A DNA stretch of 64,000 bases. It comes from Phyllostachys edulis. Lineage: Eukaryota > Streptophyta > Magnoliopsida > Poales > Poaceae. This document shows, piece after piece, positions 10,951-22,982 of the stretch. The position numbers and the translations under genes were made by a program. Location of the stretch: contig CM070546.1 of NCBI GenBank assembly GCA_036346405.1, positions 109,188,826-109,252,825 on the forward strand. The letters run 5' to 3'. Positions within the stretch are counted from its first letter, which is position 1. Each line of letters opens with the position of its first letter. The notes beneath the pieces were generated by a model. That model saw nothing but the letters and a program-made list of their open reading frames with translations. It searched no databases and was not told the DNA's origin.

Positions 10951-12830
10951 TTGATCAGTGTTGGAGGAAAGAGGGGAGTTGCTTTATTGGATAGCGGCAG
11001 TACTCACACTTTTATGGATCTGAGGTTTGCCCTCAAGGCTTCATGCAATATTAAGAACAACAATTTACAGAAGGTAATAGTGGCTGGAGGAGGAACACTA
11101 CTCACTGGTTCACATGTTCCAGATCTGGATTATTGTATTAATGGGCAGGTTTTCTGCAATTCATTTAAGATTCTCAAATTGAAGGGGTATGATGCAGTGT
11201 TAGGGTGTGATTGGATGTACCAACATAGCCCTGTGAGTATAGATCTTAAGACAAGAAAACTGACAATCATGAAAGAAGGAAAGACTACTATGACTCTAGA
11301 TGATCAATCAATGCCTGAATCATTAAGGCTGATGAGACCAAATGAATTGGACAAATTATCAGCAAAGGGGATAGCTGGGTATGTAATCAAATTGCAGATC
11401 ATGAGAAAAGAGGAGGAACCTAGATCACTGAAACCACAGTATCAAACCTTGATACAGTCATACCAAGATGTTTTCAAGGAACCCCAAGATCTACCTCCGG
11501 AGAGGAGTTGTGACCATACAATTCCCATCACAGAAAGATTAGAACCACCTAATGTCAGACCTTACCGGGTTCCTCACCGGCAGAAAGATGAGATGGAGCA
11601 GCAAATACATAAGTTACTAGAGTCTTCACTCATTAGACCTAGTACTAGTCCATATGCATCCCTAGCAATTCTGGTCAGGAAAAAGGATAGAACGTGGAGG
11701 CTTTTGCATTGATTATAGGAAATTGAATTCTCAGACTGTCAAGAACAAATACCCCATTCCAGTTATAGAGGACCTACTAGATGAGATTTATGGTGTTAGT
11801 GTATTCAGCAAACTGGATTTACGGTCTGGGTACCACCAAATTTGGATGAACAAAAAGGACATCAGTAAAACAACATTCAACACTTATTTGGGACATTATG
11901 AGTACTTAGTAATGCCCTTTGGGCTTACTAATGCATCGGCGACCTTTCAATGTCTTATGAATCACATTTTTGCTCCATACTTGAGGAAGTTCCTATTAGT
12001 GTTCTTTGATGATATTCTAATTTATAGCAAAGATGATAAGGATCACAAGTAGCACTTGCAGGTTGTGCTGGAACTATTGAGAGGGCATCAACTCTTTGCT
12101 AAGTTCACTAAATATGTCATTGCAGCTCCTCAGGTCAGTTCCTTGGGACATATCATATCAGGACAAGGAATAGCCACCGATCCCAACAAAATTAGTACTA
12201 TCAATGAATGGCTGATACCTCAAGATGTATCCCAATTGAGGAGTTTCCTAGGGATGACAAGGTATTATAGAAGGTTTATCAAAGATTATGGGATTATTTG
12301 TAGACCATTACACGACATGCTGAAAAAGGATGGATTTAGCTGGAAAGAACAGCAAGATGAAGCCTTCAAGAAACTTAAGCATTATCTGACCACTACTCCA
12401 GCAATGGCATTACCAGATTTCTCTGCAACATTTACACTTGAAACCGATGCTAGTGGCAAGGGGATTGGAGGAGTATTAATGCAGAGAGGGCAACCCATTG
12501 TTATTTCAGCAGGACATTGGGTACAAGGGCTGCAGCGATGTCAACCTATGACAAGGAAGCCTTGGTGATTATTGAATCACTTAAAAGGTGAAGACACTAC
12601 TTTCTGGGAACTCAACTCATAATCAAAACTGACCAACAAAGCCTCAAGTTTATGACTGAACAGAAAGTTTTAGAGGGAATACAACATAAACTGATGTTGA
12701 GATTGTTGGAGTTTAATTATGTCATTGAATACAAAAGGGGAAAAGAAAATAAGGTGGTTGATGCTTTGTCAAGAAGGGGTACTCAACAGATGGCTATTTC
12801 TCTTGCTATACCCAGTTAGATTGAAACGGT
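10951..12830 (+). pseudogene. Protease, reverse transcriptase and RNase H (broken)
   Basis: The protease active site LLDSGSTHTF is encoded near 10984. RT follows with 'RVPHRQKDEMEQQI', then 'FSKLDLRSGYHQI' (about 11808), 'MPFGLTNASATFQ' (about 11910) and the catalytic box FFDDILIYS (about 12003), a common gypsy variant of YVDD. An extra T in the run at about 11702 shifts frame in mid-RT. A TAG at 12050-12052 stops it in frame, and another shift at about 12520 precedes RNase H ('YDKEALVII', then 'KVVDALSRR' at about 12750). These lesions rule out a functional polyprotein. Confidence 0.9.
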
Positions 12831-12882
12831 TGAAAACAGCTATATTGGGGATAAACACTGCAAAGAGTTACTAGAACAGTTA

Positions 12883-14310
12883 TTGCTAGATCCAGATTCC
12901 AGTTCAAGTTATACATATCATTCAGGAATTTTGAGGTATAAAGGGAGGATCTATGTAGGGAGTGATCAAGAATTGAGACAAAACATTATTTGTTCTTTGC
13001 ATACATCAGCTATTGGGGGTCACTCAGGAAAGGTAGCAACCTACCAAAGAGTCAAGAACTTGTTTTATTGGCTCGGGATGAAGAAGGAGGTGCATACCTT
13101 GATAGAGGAATGTGCCATATGTCAACGTTCAAAAGTTGAACACTATCAATATCCAGGTTTATTAGAACCTCTACCAATTCCAGATATGGTGTGGACTCAT
13201 ATATCCATGGACTTTATTGAAGGCTTGCCAAATTCTAGAGGGAGGGAGGTGATATTAGTGGTGGTTGATCGGTTCACAAAATACGCCCATTTCATTCCAC
13301 TCTCCTACCCCTATTCAGTACAATCAGTGACACAAGCCTTCATCGACAACATTTTCAAACTGCACGGATTTCCAGTTGCTATTATATCAGATCACGATCG
13401 AATCTTTACTAGAAAGCTTTGGCAAGAGTTATTTAAGTCTTTGAAAGTGCAACTCAGGTTTAGCTCGGCTTACCACCCTCAAACCGACGGGCAAACCAAA
13501 AAAGTCAACCAATGTGTTGAATCGTACTTAAGGTGTATGGCGCTGCATGAACCGAAGAAGTGGATGTCTTGGCTTTCATTGGCAGAATGGTGGTACAATA
13601 CAACCTTTCATACCGCACTTAAGATATCTCCATTTCAAGCATTGTATGGTTTTCCACCACCGCTCATCAGTGAGATCTCTATACCTGGACCTAAGGACGA
13701 GGCAGCAAAGGACTTCCTAGAGGAGAAGCAAATCATGTTGAGGAGATTAAAGGAGAACTTAATTCAGGCCCAGGTAAGAATGAAAAAAATATGCGGATAT
13801 GAAGAGGAGTGAACGACAACTAGCAGTTGGAGACATGGTCTACTTGAAAATGCAACTGCATCGAATCGGCAATGCTTGGTCTTAAGCAAGCATTGAAACT
13901 TACAAGTAAATTCTATGGGCCTTTTAGAATTTTGGCAAGAGTGGGCAATGTAGCATACCGATTGCTGCTCCCGGATAATGTAGGTATACATCTAGTGTTC
14001 CATGTTAGTCAACTCAAGAAGCATTGTGGGAAAGATGATATTCCCAGTCCGGACTTACCCTTGGTAGGATAAGATGGCAGAATTAAGACAGAACCGGCCA
14101 TTGTGCTAGAAACTAGAGCTATGCCCAGACACAATCGGTTGATCACCTAATGGCTAATACAATGGGCCAACTTGCCGCAGGAAAATGCTTCATGGGAAGA
14201 TGCTGATTTTATCAAAGGCTCATTTCCTGATTTCTATTCACAAACAATTCGTTCTTGGTTCCCAGATGACCACACTTGAGGACAAGTGCTCAGTTAAGGG
14301 GGGAGAATTG
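12883..14310 (+). pseudogene. Integrase with chromodomain-like tail (broken)
   Basis: The 309-residue open frame holds the HHCC zinc domain ('HTSAIGGHSGK' to 'CAICQRSK') and the core with MDFIEGLP and IISDHDR. The usual catalytic glutamate in the QTE motif is replaced (QTDGQTKKVN), so the DDE triad is incomplete. After a stop at 13812 the C-terminal region continues at 13872 with 'FYGPFRILARVGNVAY' and 'VFHVSQLKK'. Near 14150-14250 comes a chromodomain-like 'WANLPQENASWEDADFI', which in chromoviruses targets integration to chromatin. Confidence 0.85.
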
Positions 14311-14328
14311 TTAGATGTGTTCAGGCTC

Positions 14329-14657
14329 AGGAAGATTCAGAAGAAAGAAGCTAAGAGATATGTTGCGCGAACAGTCTAGATTACTCGATACCCCTCTCCT
14401 AAGTGAAGATCGACGGTCAACTGGAGTTTTCACATTTACTATTCACATCATCTTGTTTTCTTTCAGTTCTCGCTGTAACATTCAGAAGTTATCGCTGTAA
14501 CTAAATTTCAGCTTTTACTTTTTGTATCCCTTTATAAAATCAGTGAATGGAATGAAAACGGCATCGCAACTTATGCCAAACACTTAGTCCTAGCTTTACT
14601 TTAGTATTAGCTGTGTTCTTCCACTTTCCCCTTTCAATCGGATCCCGGGATCTGACA
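14329..14657 (+). repeat. 3' LTR of gypsy element
   Basis: 329 bp, TGTTAGATG...GGATCTGACA, matching the 5' LTR apart from substitutions and one length difference. The polypurine tract lies at about 14315-14327, and the target duplication GGCGT follows at 14658-14662. Confidence 0.95.
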
Positions 14658-14754
14658 GGCGTTGTCTTCTCCACCTCCTTGCCGATCCAATCCAACCAAC
14701 CAACCACCGACGGGGCGAAAGCAACACGAGGAGCACGAGCGCGCACGCACGCGC
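14658..14754 (-). pseudogene. Twin-CX9C gene remnant, upstream part
   Basis: After removing the gypsy element and one GGCGT copy, the minus-strand frame reads GWLDWIGKEVEKTTP directly into RPECAQK of the core exon, which supports one gene split by the insertion. No ATG precedes it. An ATC codon just before GKEVEK sits where an initiator Met could have been, which is speculation. Upstream the frame runs into the insertion point of the long LTR (14755-22977). The target-site pair CGCGC/CGTGC then links it to 22983 and beyond. Confidence 0.45.
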
Positions 14755-17700
14755 TGTAACGCCCCGACCTGGGCCACCCGAGAGGTCCTCCAAGATCACC
14801 TGGAAAGTCCACCAGGACCTCCTAGGAGGTCCAGCAGGATCGCTCCAGGGGACCTCCAGGGCCACCCAAGGGGTCCATCAGACCACTTGAGAGGTCTTTG
14901 AAGATCACCCGAGAGGTCTAGCAAGACCACCCGAGAAGTCCTAGAGAGGTCGGGAGGCTTTGGGAGGCTCCAAGTGACACGACCAAACTTTGGGGAGGTC
15001 GAGAGACCCAACCCGAGGAGGTCGTGAGGCTTGGAGAGGTCCCAAGACCTCTGTGTGAACCGAGCTAGTCCCAAGGATCAATAGCTAGCTCTTCACAGCA
15101 TACAACAGTGGTAACAAACATCCAACGAGTACTTTATTAACAACAAAGGAGTTGATTACAAAAGGGCTTACAAGCTAGAAAACAAATTACAGCAGTAGAT
15201 TAAGCAGGCAAGCCACCCGATACACCACAGTAATCGGCCGAGGGCGATCCTAGTCGATCAGACCTCTTGGTCTCGCAAGCAGCCACCACAAGCTCTCTTT
15301 CCCCTGCTAAAAATAATATCAAGCAAGAGTGAGCACAACAACCGTGCTCGCAAGTTACACCCGTCCAGTAATAGAATGACATGCATAAATGGATATCTCA
15401 AAGGAAGGCATAATATGGTTGATTTGCATAAAGCCAAGTTTATTTCAAATACCAGTACTAAGTTCCAAGGTAGCTATACAATAACTAAAATTCATTTTTC
15501 TCAAATCAGTTTTACAGTTTGGATAACATTCATCACAAGTGGTGAAGGATACCCTCCTATCACAAGGCTCCCCGTCCAAAACCCATTTGGATAGAGATCC
15601 AGAACAGTTTAATAAAATCTTTTGGAGACCAAAACCAATATCTAACTTTGAGTGGCTTTGCTAGCATGTTCATGACCGTGGACACGGCTATTCGAATAGA
15701 TTTACACTCTGCAGAGGTTGTACACTTTACCCACATGAGATGATCCGCTTGTACTGTTCGCTCACACACTTCCGAAGGTATGCGACTAAGGGATCACCAC
15801 AAGTCCTTTACAATGCCTCATTCCACCACAGTCCACCCTCACTAAGGTTTCGCTCCCCCCTGTGGATAGAAACCCAACAGGGTTCAGGGGACCCCCTCTT
15901 GTGCTAGGTGGGAACAATAGTCATGAAAGACTTTATCAAAAAGAACGGCCATGAAAGACCTCCCACGTACCAACAGGATCAACCGCGATGGAACTCTGCA
16001 AATTAATCGGCCAGGTCCCCTCTCCATACTCAGGACATGTGGTTGCACGGTAAGGCATAGCCTATTATAGGCATAGCAAAGGAACGCTCAAAAGCCGGTC
16101 CTCAACTTACTTGGGTGACTTCCACAAACCCTAGGCCTCGTCCAGAGAAATGGATCGATCCCGTGCATGAACATGCACCCATCTAAACAATCAATTCGCC
16201 CAAGTCCAAACAAATTTTCCTTTTCTTTGCTTTTCAAAGATATTTTGCAAACTACCACGACAACCCAATGTCATGGATTAAAGCATTTAGACAACATTGG
16301 TTTTTTGGCAGCAAAACTCCCAAATCAAGATTTTGGTCTAAGCATGACTAAGCCTCACGTTTTGCAATGCATGCTAGTTCATACTAATGTACCAACTAGC
16401 TTTTACTACGGTGACAAGGGGCGATCAATTCAATAATCAAGATTGGTTGTAAAAAAGAATTATGAGTAACTACAAAGTAAAAGCAGGGGTTGAAATATTT
16501 GAATTAAAATAAGCATGCAGTAATTTTTGAAACAGAACTTAAATAATTTGAGATACTGGGTGCAACATGATCAAGAGTGTAACTTGCCTGGATCGAAAGC
16601 TTGAGGAACTAATTGGGAGAACACGGGCTCCCCGAAGAGTCGCAATCTATACGAGACAAAGCAAAGCAAAATCAAACAACAGCCAAATAAGGTCCAAATG
16701 AACTCCAAACAAACCCAAATAGCAAAGAAAAGAACAAGAAGAACTAAGAAGGGGTTCTCAGGAGGAGGAGGTCTAACGAAAAGGAGGAGGTCCACGGGAG
16801 GGTGATCTTTGCAAAAGACCGAAGAGGGTGGTCTTTTGCAAAGAAGCCAGCAAAGACCAAAAGGGTGGTCTTTACAAAAGATCAAGGAAGGTGGTCTTTG
16901 CAAAAGACCAAAAGGGCGGCAAAGACCAGGAAGGTGGTCTTTGCAAAAAGGGAGGTCCTGAGAGGGTCCGAAAAGAGCAAAAGGAGGTCTCGGAGGAGGA
17001 GGTCTAGAGGGGACCAAGAGGGTTATCTCTGCAAGAAGACCGAGAGGGTCATCCTGAGGAGGATGTCCTGAGGAGGTCAAGGAGGTCTTGAAGAAGAGAT
17101 CCAGAGGGTCGTCTTTGCCAAAAAGACCAAGATGGTCATCTCTGCAAAGAGGAGATCCTCGAGAGATCCAAAGGAGGAGGTTCAACAAAGGACACAACTA
17201 TGCTGCGTGGTTGTAAGACAAATACGACTACGCAACATAGTCATGCAAGGAATGCAAAAAGGATACGGAGGTACTCACCAAGGCCGAGAGGGAGATAGAA
17301 GGGGAGGGGGAGGAGGTAGAGGGCTCGGCGACGACGGTTGAAGGTGGCGCTGGTGCTCCAGCGAACCCTTTACGGCGGCGAAGTGGCGGCGCCAACTCTG
17401 GTGATCTCCTTGTCGACGAGGAGGCGATGGTGTGATTTCCAATTGCCTTCTAGGTGAAACTCCAAGCAAGGAGAAAGCTAGGCAAGAGCGAGGGAAGTGT
17501 ATGTGGCCAAGGATGAGGAAGAAGGACTGCTCGAGCTATTAATAGCCAGTGAAGAAAGAGGAGGAAAGTGTCACTGAGACTCAGCGACACATGGGTCATA
17601 GGTAGTTAAAGGACAAGACAAGGTATGGCTAGCTGGCTAGAGAGAACAGGACAAAATAAGGCCAGCTGGTGAAAGGAGAGGGTAAAAAGGACAAGATATG

Positions 17701-18328
17701 CTATGAGGTGAGGAGACAAGGAGAGAAAGCAAAGGGCCACGTAAGTGACTGCATTTTATACGGCTCAAATGGCATTAAATGCACAAAGGCTTAGGTGGCG
17801 GATAAGGATGAGGGTAAGCAAGACTGTCAAGTGGAACCAGTCAACTTGGAAAACAGTCTGGTCAAAGAGGAGTGGTCTCGGCCCAAGGGGAGGTCGTGAC
17901 CCGTAGGGGTGGTCTTCGTAAAGAGACCACAGAGGGTGGTCTTTGTAGAAAGACCATGAGGTCCAGACCACAAGGGTGGTCTGACCCGCAAAGGTGGTCT
18001 TTGCAAAAGGACCAGGAGAGGACCTCAAGGTCAAGATCAACTCAAGGGAGGTCCTGACGATCAGATGGGATCAAAGGAGGTCTCAAAAGGGATGAGACGT
18101 TTGGATCAGCCGAACGTGCCAACAAGATCGGGCCATCCGATACAGATCGGATGGTTTCAAACGAAGGCGCAGAGGTCTGGTCCGTCAGATCCAAACGGAG
18201 GGAGGTCTGGACCATCAGATCCAAATGAAGGAAGGTATGGACCATTAGATCCAAACAAAGGGAGGTCCAGACAGAGGAGTTTCAAAGGGAGAGGGATCCA
18301 ACGAAGGAGATCCAAAGAAAGTGTTCCA

Positions 18329-18517
18329 AAGGAGGTCTTGACGATCAGGATGAACTCAAAGGAGAACCCGACGGTCAAGAGGAGATCAAGGAGGTCTTAA
18401 CGATCAAGATGAACTCAAAAGAGATCTTGACGGTTAAGAGGAGATCAAGGAGGTCTTAACGGTCAAGATAAAACCAAAGGAGATCTCAACGGTCAAGACC
18501 AACGCGGGGGAGGTCTC
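18329..18517. repeat. 60-bp tandem repeat in LTR copy 1
   Basis: 'gaggtcttgacgatcaggat' and its variants recur at about 18329, 18389 and 18449, a 60-bp period, alternating 'gatgaactcaaaggag' with 'gaggagatcaaggaggtctt'. The solo LTR at 18518 is inserted at the edge of this array, and similar units resume at 22270. Confidence 0.7.
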
Positions 18518-21500
18518 TGTAACACGTCCCAAAATTTGGCTTTTCAAAAATCTTTTGAGTAGTTTAGGTCCCTGGAAAAATTCACCAATTTTATTTGAAT
18601 TAATAAAGCTTAATTGGAACTTTCATAAATCAAAAACAATTTAATATGATTAATCTCAACATCAACTATTATAAAAATTATTTTATTTGGCTTTTATGTG
18701 CTTGGATATATTTTCTAGATTTTTCTGGAATTTTTCCGAGTGCGTTTGCTATTTCTATTTTGCTGTTTGTGTTTTCTGCTATTTTCTAAGAAGGAAAACT
18801 AATTAGAATCTCATATTAATTCTTGGGCTGAAACCTTCCTTAAGCCCATCCCTTTTCCCTAACCGTTGGCCCATCTGTCTCACTCCCAGCCTAATCCATT
18901 TCGTCTCAGCCCATGCTTCCTTGCAGCCCACCCCTTTCTTTTTCTTTATACGCGCGTGCAGCCCAGCATCAGCCGCTTCGATTTTTCTCCTACGCAGGTC
19001 GCCAAAGCCCACGTTGGCCCGCCATTTTGTTTTCCAGCCGAGCCGCCGTCTTGTTTTCCTGTGTGCGCACGAAGGCCATCCTGGGCCGGCCGCTTCTTTT
19101 CCTGTGCCGAAGCCCAAACCTCCCGGTTCCTACGCGCGGGCGAAGCCAAGCAAGCCCACCGTTCCTCTTTCTATTTCTAGCCAAGAGCTAGCTTCGCACA
19201 TTCCTTTTCTTTGTGTCCCTGTCGATGGGACCAGTCCTTATGTGCACCTGGTCATCTCCTTCCCGTGGCCGACTTGGACATAGAGTCCCGAAACAAGCAC
19301 AGCAGCAGCCGCCGGCTCCCATGTGGACTCCTCCTCTTCGGTGCTATATAAACTAAACTGTCCGTGTCAATTTGAACGCCTTGATCTCCTCTCCCAAAAC
19401 CCTAGCATCCTCTCCCCGGTCTCGTCCTCTTTGCGCCGCAATCCACCAAATACCGACGACGCCCGAAGCTTCTTCAGCATCGGATTGCTCCGCCGTCCGT
19501 GCCTCTCCGCCCTCACCGTCTTCGCCATCGGGTCCACAACAGCGTGGTCTTCACCTCGACACCATCGCCTTCACCCAAGGATCCCTCCTTCACCGTTTTC
19601 GTGTTCGTCCGAAAAACGACCGCCATCGCCTTGTCTGATCCGCTCTCCTGGTGAGTTCTTTTGCTTTCCATGCACGTCTTATCGTGTCCCTGGTTGATCT
19701 CATCTAATCCCCACCTTTAATTTGATTTCTTTGCCACCGAGCCGCCGCCATAGTGGTTCTTCCCCATCTCCGATCATCTTCGAATCACCATTGCTCCAAT
19801 CAACTTCCGGTCGTCCTGAGCCTACCTCTGTGATCCTCTCGTCGTCGCCATTCCGATGCTCATCTTTCTTTGCTGCGGGCGCTGCCGAATTACCAAAGCC
19901 GTCGCACCCGTGGAGTTCGCCGTCGTCGTCTCGTCGCCGAAGTTGACGAGTCACCGCCACCTGAAACTTTGCCTCTCTCAGGGGAACCCGTTTTGCTACC
20001 TTGCCGGAGCTCCCTCGCCGTGATTCGCCGTCGACGCGGTTCAACCGAGCCACCGACTAGAGCTCTATCTCTCTCTGTGTCTTTCTTTCTCTTGCTAACG
20101 TGGCAGCCAACTCAGTCTCCACATTAGAGCCACCTAAGCCCTTCGCTTGTGTGGTGTCCTTATCATGTCTTGGTCAGCAGTCCATGTGGCATACTAGTCA
20201 GCAGTCATGTGGCAGACTCGAGTCAAATAGCCCATGGGCTTAGTTCATCATAGCCCATCCCTATGCCATGTGGGACCCTTTTGTCAATCTCTCTTTCTCT
20301 CTCCAGCACTTTTGACCCCACATGTCATCCATTGATTTCATCTCTCTCTCACTTACCAGTGGATCCCACTCGTAAGTCTCTAATTCTTGTTATCTATTTT
20401 AATCCGAAAAAATATTCTTTGAATATTCTTTTCTCTTAATTTCATCATTTCATGTGATTCTCTCGGAGCTCATATCTTTTGAATCCGAACTCCGATTGAG
20501 TCCATTCAAATTCCTAAATTCATCTCAATTCCAGATCTATTTATCTGAGATTATTATTTAATTTTTGGAGTTTGTTTGCTCTCTGTTATTTATTTATTTG
20601 GTTTATTTGCTTGTTTGTGAGTAGACGTTGATACTTCGGGAAGTTCTGATCAAGAAGGAGCTGACGATCAAAGAAGTAGAAGATTAAAGATAAATAAGAT
20701 CATCATTGCTATAGCAAGGCAAGTTATACCTTTGATCATGTTGAATCCCAGTTTTCTAAAATTACTTTGATTCAAATTATTGCATTTTACTTTAAGTATT
20801 TATTTAAATGCTTTTGGGTGTAGTTATTAATCCCATTTGTTATATCCACCTTGTCTATTTGTTATGTCATAATCTTTTGTCACCCTAGATTGGTTTATTT
20901 AGTTGGTAATATCGTAGCACCAACGTGGATTGGTTAGATACGAGTAGATTGTTTAGCCATGCCACGAGTCATCATCTCATGTGAGTTGCAAATATAAACT
21001 TGACTAAGAGATTATGGAACTAAGCGATAAAACTGTGTGTACTATGTGCTATTACTCGTTGATGGCATATGTTGCACTTAACCAACATGGTGAAAAAGGA
21101 TTTAGACTGATACAAGTGGTGGATACTGTGTGCTACTTTTGGTGGATTTGTGTGCACGGGCTTAAAAATCTGTGTGCATAGGGATTCGTAGTACATTGGA
21201 AGTCTTGCCTTGGTCAATTAAGGACTTAACTTTGTGCGCCATTGAACTGAGCCTCTCGTACAACCACATGCCTGATAGGACGGGCCTAACTTAGTAAGTT
21301 ATGGAGTCATGACATTGATTACTCATGTAGTAGGTTAGGCTGTGTTGCATGGACAGAGATGTGCTACCAAGTAGTCACATCACGGGGCAGTTCGCCGTGT
21401 CCCTGTCCAACGATGTGTGTTGGACTTACTTCCTGTGTGGGGTAGCCTGGCGTAAAGCATATCGGGAGTGTCAATGCTTGAGATGAAGTTTCTGAAAGGT

Positions 21501-22269
21501 TTTGTTGTAATCAGCTCCGTACAAGTTGATTGCATCTTGTGGGTAAAGTGTACAAACTCTGCATAGTGTTAAATAAATCTATTCGAATAGCCGCGTCCGC
21601 GGTCATGGACATGCTCAGGGATTTCACACGTGGGGTATATTTTCATAAAACCTTGGGAAGGGAGCTGTGTGACCTAAGTCATATGACTATGTGAATAACT
21701 TGTTTAGGCTATGTGTCTTTGCGAAAACAACCAATAAATTATTATTGTCTATTTGTTTTGAATTATGCTTTCAATCTATTATTTGTATTCAAATTGCACA
21801 TGTTGCATTTCTGCAAAAAAACCACAGAAGTCATTCCTTTGGAATAAGCCATCATCTATAATTGCATTTCTGTGGTATGACTTGCGAGTACGGTTGTGTA
21901 CTCATACTTATTGAAAAACATACAACAGAAGTGGAAGAATCGTTAGTCAACAAGGTCTACTTCAAGGATCGTGGAGGACTAGACCGCGCTACCCCAGCCG
22001 ATTGCCTGTGGGCATATGGATGGGCTTCACTGAAGTTATTCTGTTACATTCCACTGCAGCTTAATTGAGCTTTTCGCTTTCTAAGACATTAATTGTAAGC
22101 TTTGACCTTAAGGTCTTTACTCTGACATTTATTGTTATTTGTCTATTTATTAGTCATTTTTGTATATGGAAATGATATTTCATCGATACTGTCACTGTGT
22201 GCACTAGCGTGATCCTAGATTAGTGCAGTATACACAGAGGGTCTAGAATTGCATTTTTGGGTCTCGACA
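18518..22269 (+). mobile_element. 3.75-kb solo LTR nested in copy 1
   Basis: Begins TGTAACACGTCCC and ends GGGTCTCGACA. Flanks GTCTC (18513-18517) and ATCTC (22270-22274) match 4/5. It carries an LTR-like promoter, 'gtgctatataaactaaac' at about 19341, followed by a CT-rich leader with 'aaaccctagc' and a GT donor-like site ('ctcctggtgagt', about 19650). No gag or pol is present. An AT-rich body follows. A segment at 21540-21620 ('ctattcgaatagcc', 'gggtaaagtgtacaa') is the reverse complement of a core block in the GAGGTC-family LTRs, so the two LTR families are related and lie in opposite orientations. Confidence 0.75.
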
Positions 22270-22982
22270 ATCTCAACGGTCAAGACCAACACAGGGGAGG
22301 TCTCAACGGACACGGGGAGGTCCAAATGGGCATAGAGAGGTCCAAAGGAACACAAGAAGGTTCAAATGAACACAAGGGAGGACAGAAAATTAAACAGGAG
22401 AGTTCCAGAAAGGAGAAATTCAACTCAAATTGAATTTTAGAAATCAAAGACATTTGAAACACAAACTCGAGCTAGGATGCCACGAGGTGGTTGTGACTCA
22501 AAGAGGAGGTCAAAACCAAAAGAAGGTTCAATCAGAAACGGAGGTCTAGACCACAAGGAGGTCTAAACAGAGAATAGGGGGTTTAGATCAAAAGGAAATT
22601 CAAACAAAAGACACGAGGGGAGGTCTTAAACAAAGAGAGAGGTTTGAACCAAAGAGGTCTAGGCGTAAGGGAGGTCCAGCCACAGAGAAGGTCTGGACAT
22701 AAGAGAATGCCCCAGCAAAATGAAGGGAGAAAAATCTGGGCATAAAAGTTAGCCTAGAGGGAGAGCAGAACTAACAAAGAAAGGGAGAGATAGCTCCAGA
22801 GCTCGAATAACACTAAAAGAATCAAACTTTGAGATTTAGTTGAAGTTCGAATTAGTCATTTTAAATACTCAAATTCTGAAGATCTCAGATTAAGCTTTAG
22901 GATTTCAACTAAATTAAATAGTTCTTTTTATTTTTAAAAATTTTCAAAAAAGCTCAGAAAAAAATTAGAGTGTTACACGTGC

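Larger units (their letters stand above)
8957..14657 (+). mobile_element. Ty3/gypsy chromovirus-like retrotransposon, 5.7 kb
   Basis: Full-length element with LTRs at 8957-9316 and 14329-14657 (TGT...ACA ends) and an exact 5-bp target duplication GGCGT at 8952-8956 and 14658-14662. A tRNA-Met-like primer site (TTGTATCAGAGC) sits just inside the 5' LTR and a purine-rich tract (AAGGGGGGAGAA) just before the 3' LTR. The order gag, protease, RT, RNase H, integrase, with chromodomain-like residues at the end, is that of a short-LTR Reina-like chromovirus. Several frameshifts and stops make it non-autonomous. The two LTRs differ by scattered substitutions and a ~30-bp length difference. It is inserted in the CHCH-type gene remnant. 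Confidence 0.95.
14755..22977 (-). mobile_element. Long GAGGTC-family LTR, copy 1 (interrupted)
   Basis: On the minus strand it begins TGTAACACTCTAATTTTT at 22977 and ends CCAGGTCGGGGCGTTACA at 14755. Flanks CGCGC (14750-14754) and CGTGC (22978-22982) fit a decayed 5-bp target duplication. Net length without the nested solo LTR is about 4.47 kb. The 14780-15060, 16740-17200, 17780-18517 and 22270-22720 parts are packed with GAGGTC/GGAGGTC repeats. A TATTAATAG promoter-like box at about 17535-17545 faces the minus direction. No gag or pol is attached, so this is a solo LTR. Copies 2-4 share the 15100-16600 body. Confidence 0.75.

Noticed and set aside
16571..17197. 208-codon minus-strand ORF with Phe/Leu/Pro-rich repeats
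   Set aside because: It is a translation of the GAGGTC/'ctttgcaaaagacc' repeats of an LTR and has no homologue-like domain.
18803..20127. Cluster of ORFs with upstream TATA box that looks like a gene
   Set aside because: It lies inside an LTR with clear TG...CA ends, and the same layout recurs at 32635-33895. It is LTR promoter and leader sequence, not a host gene.
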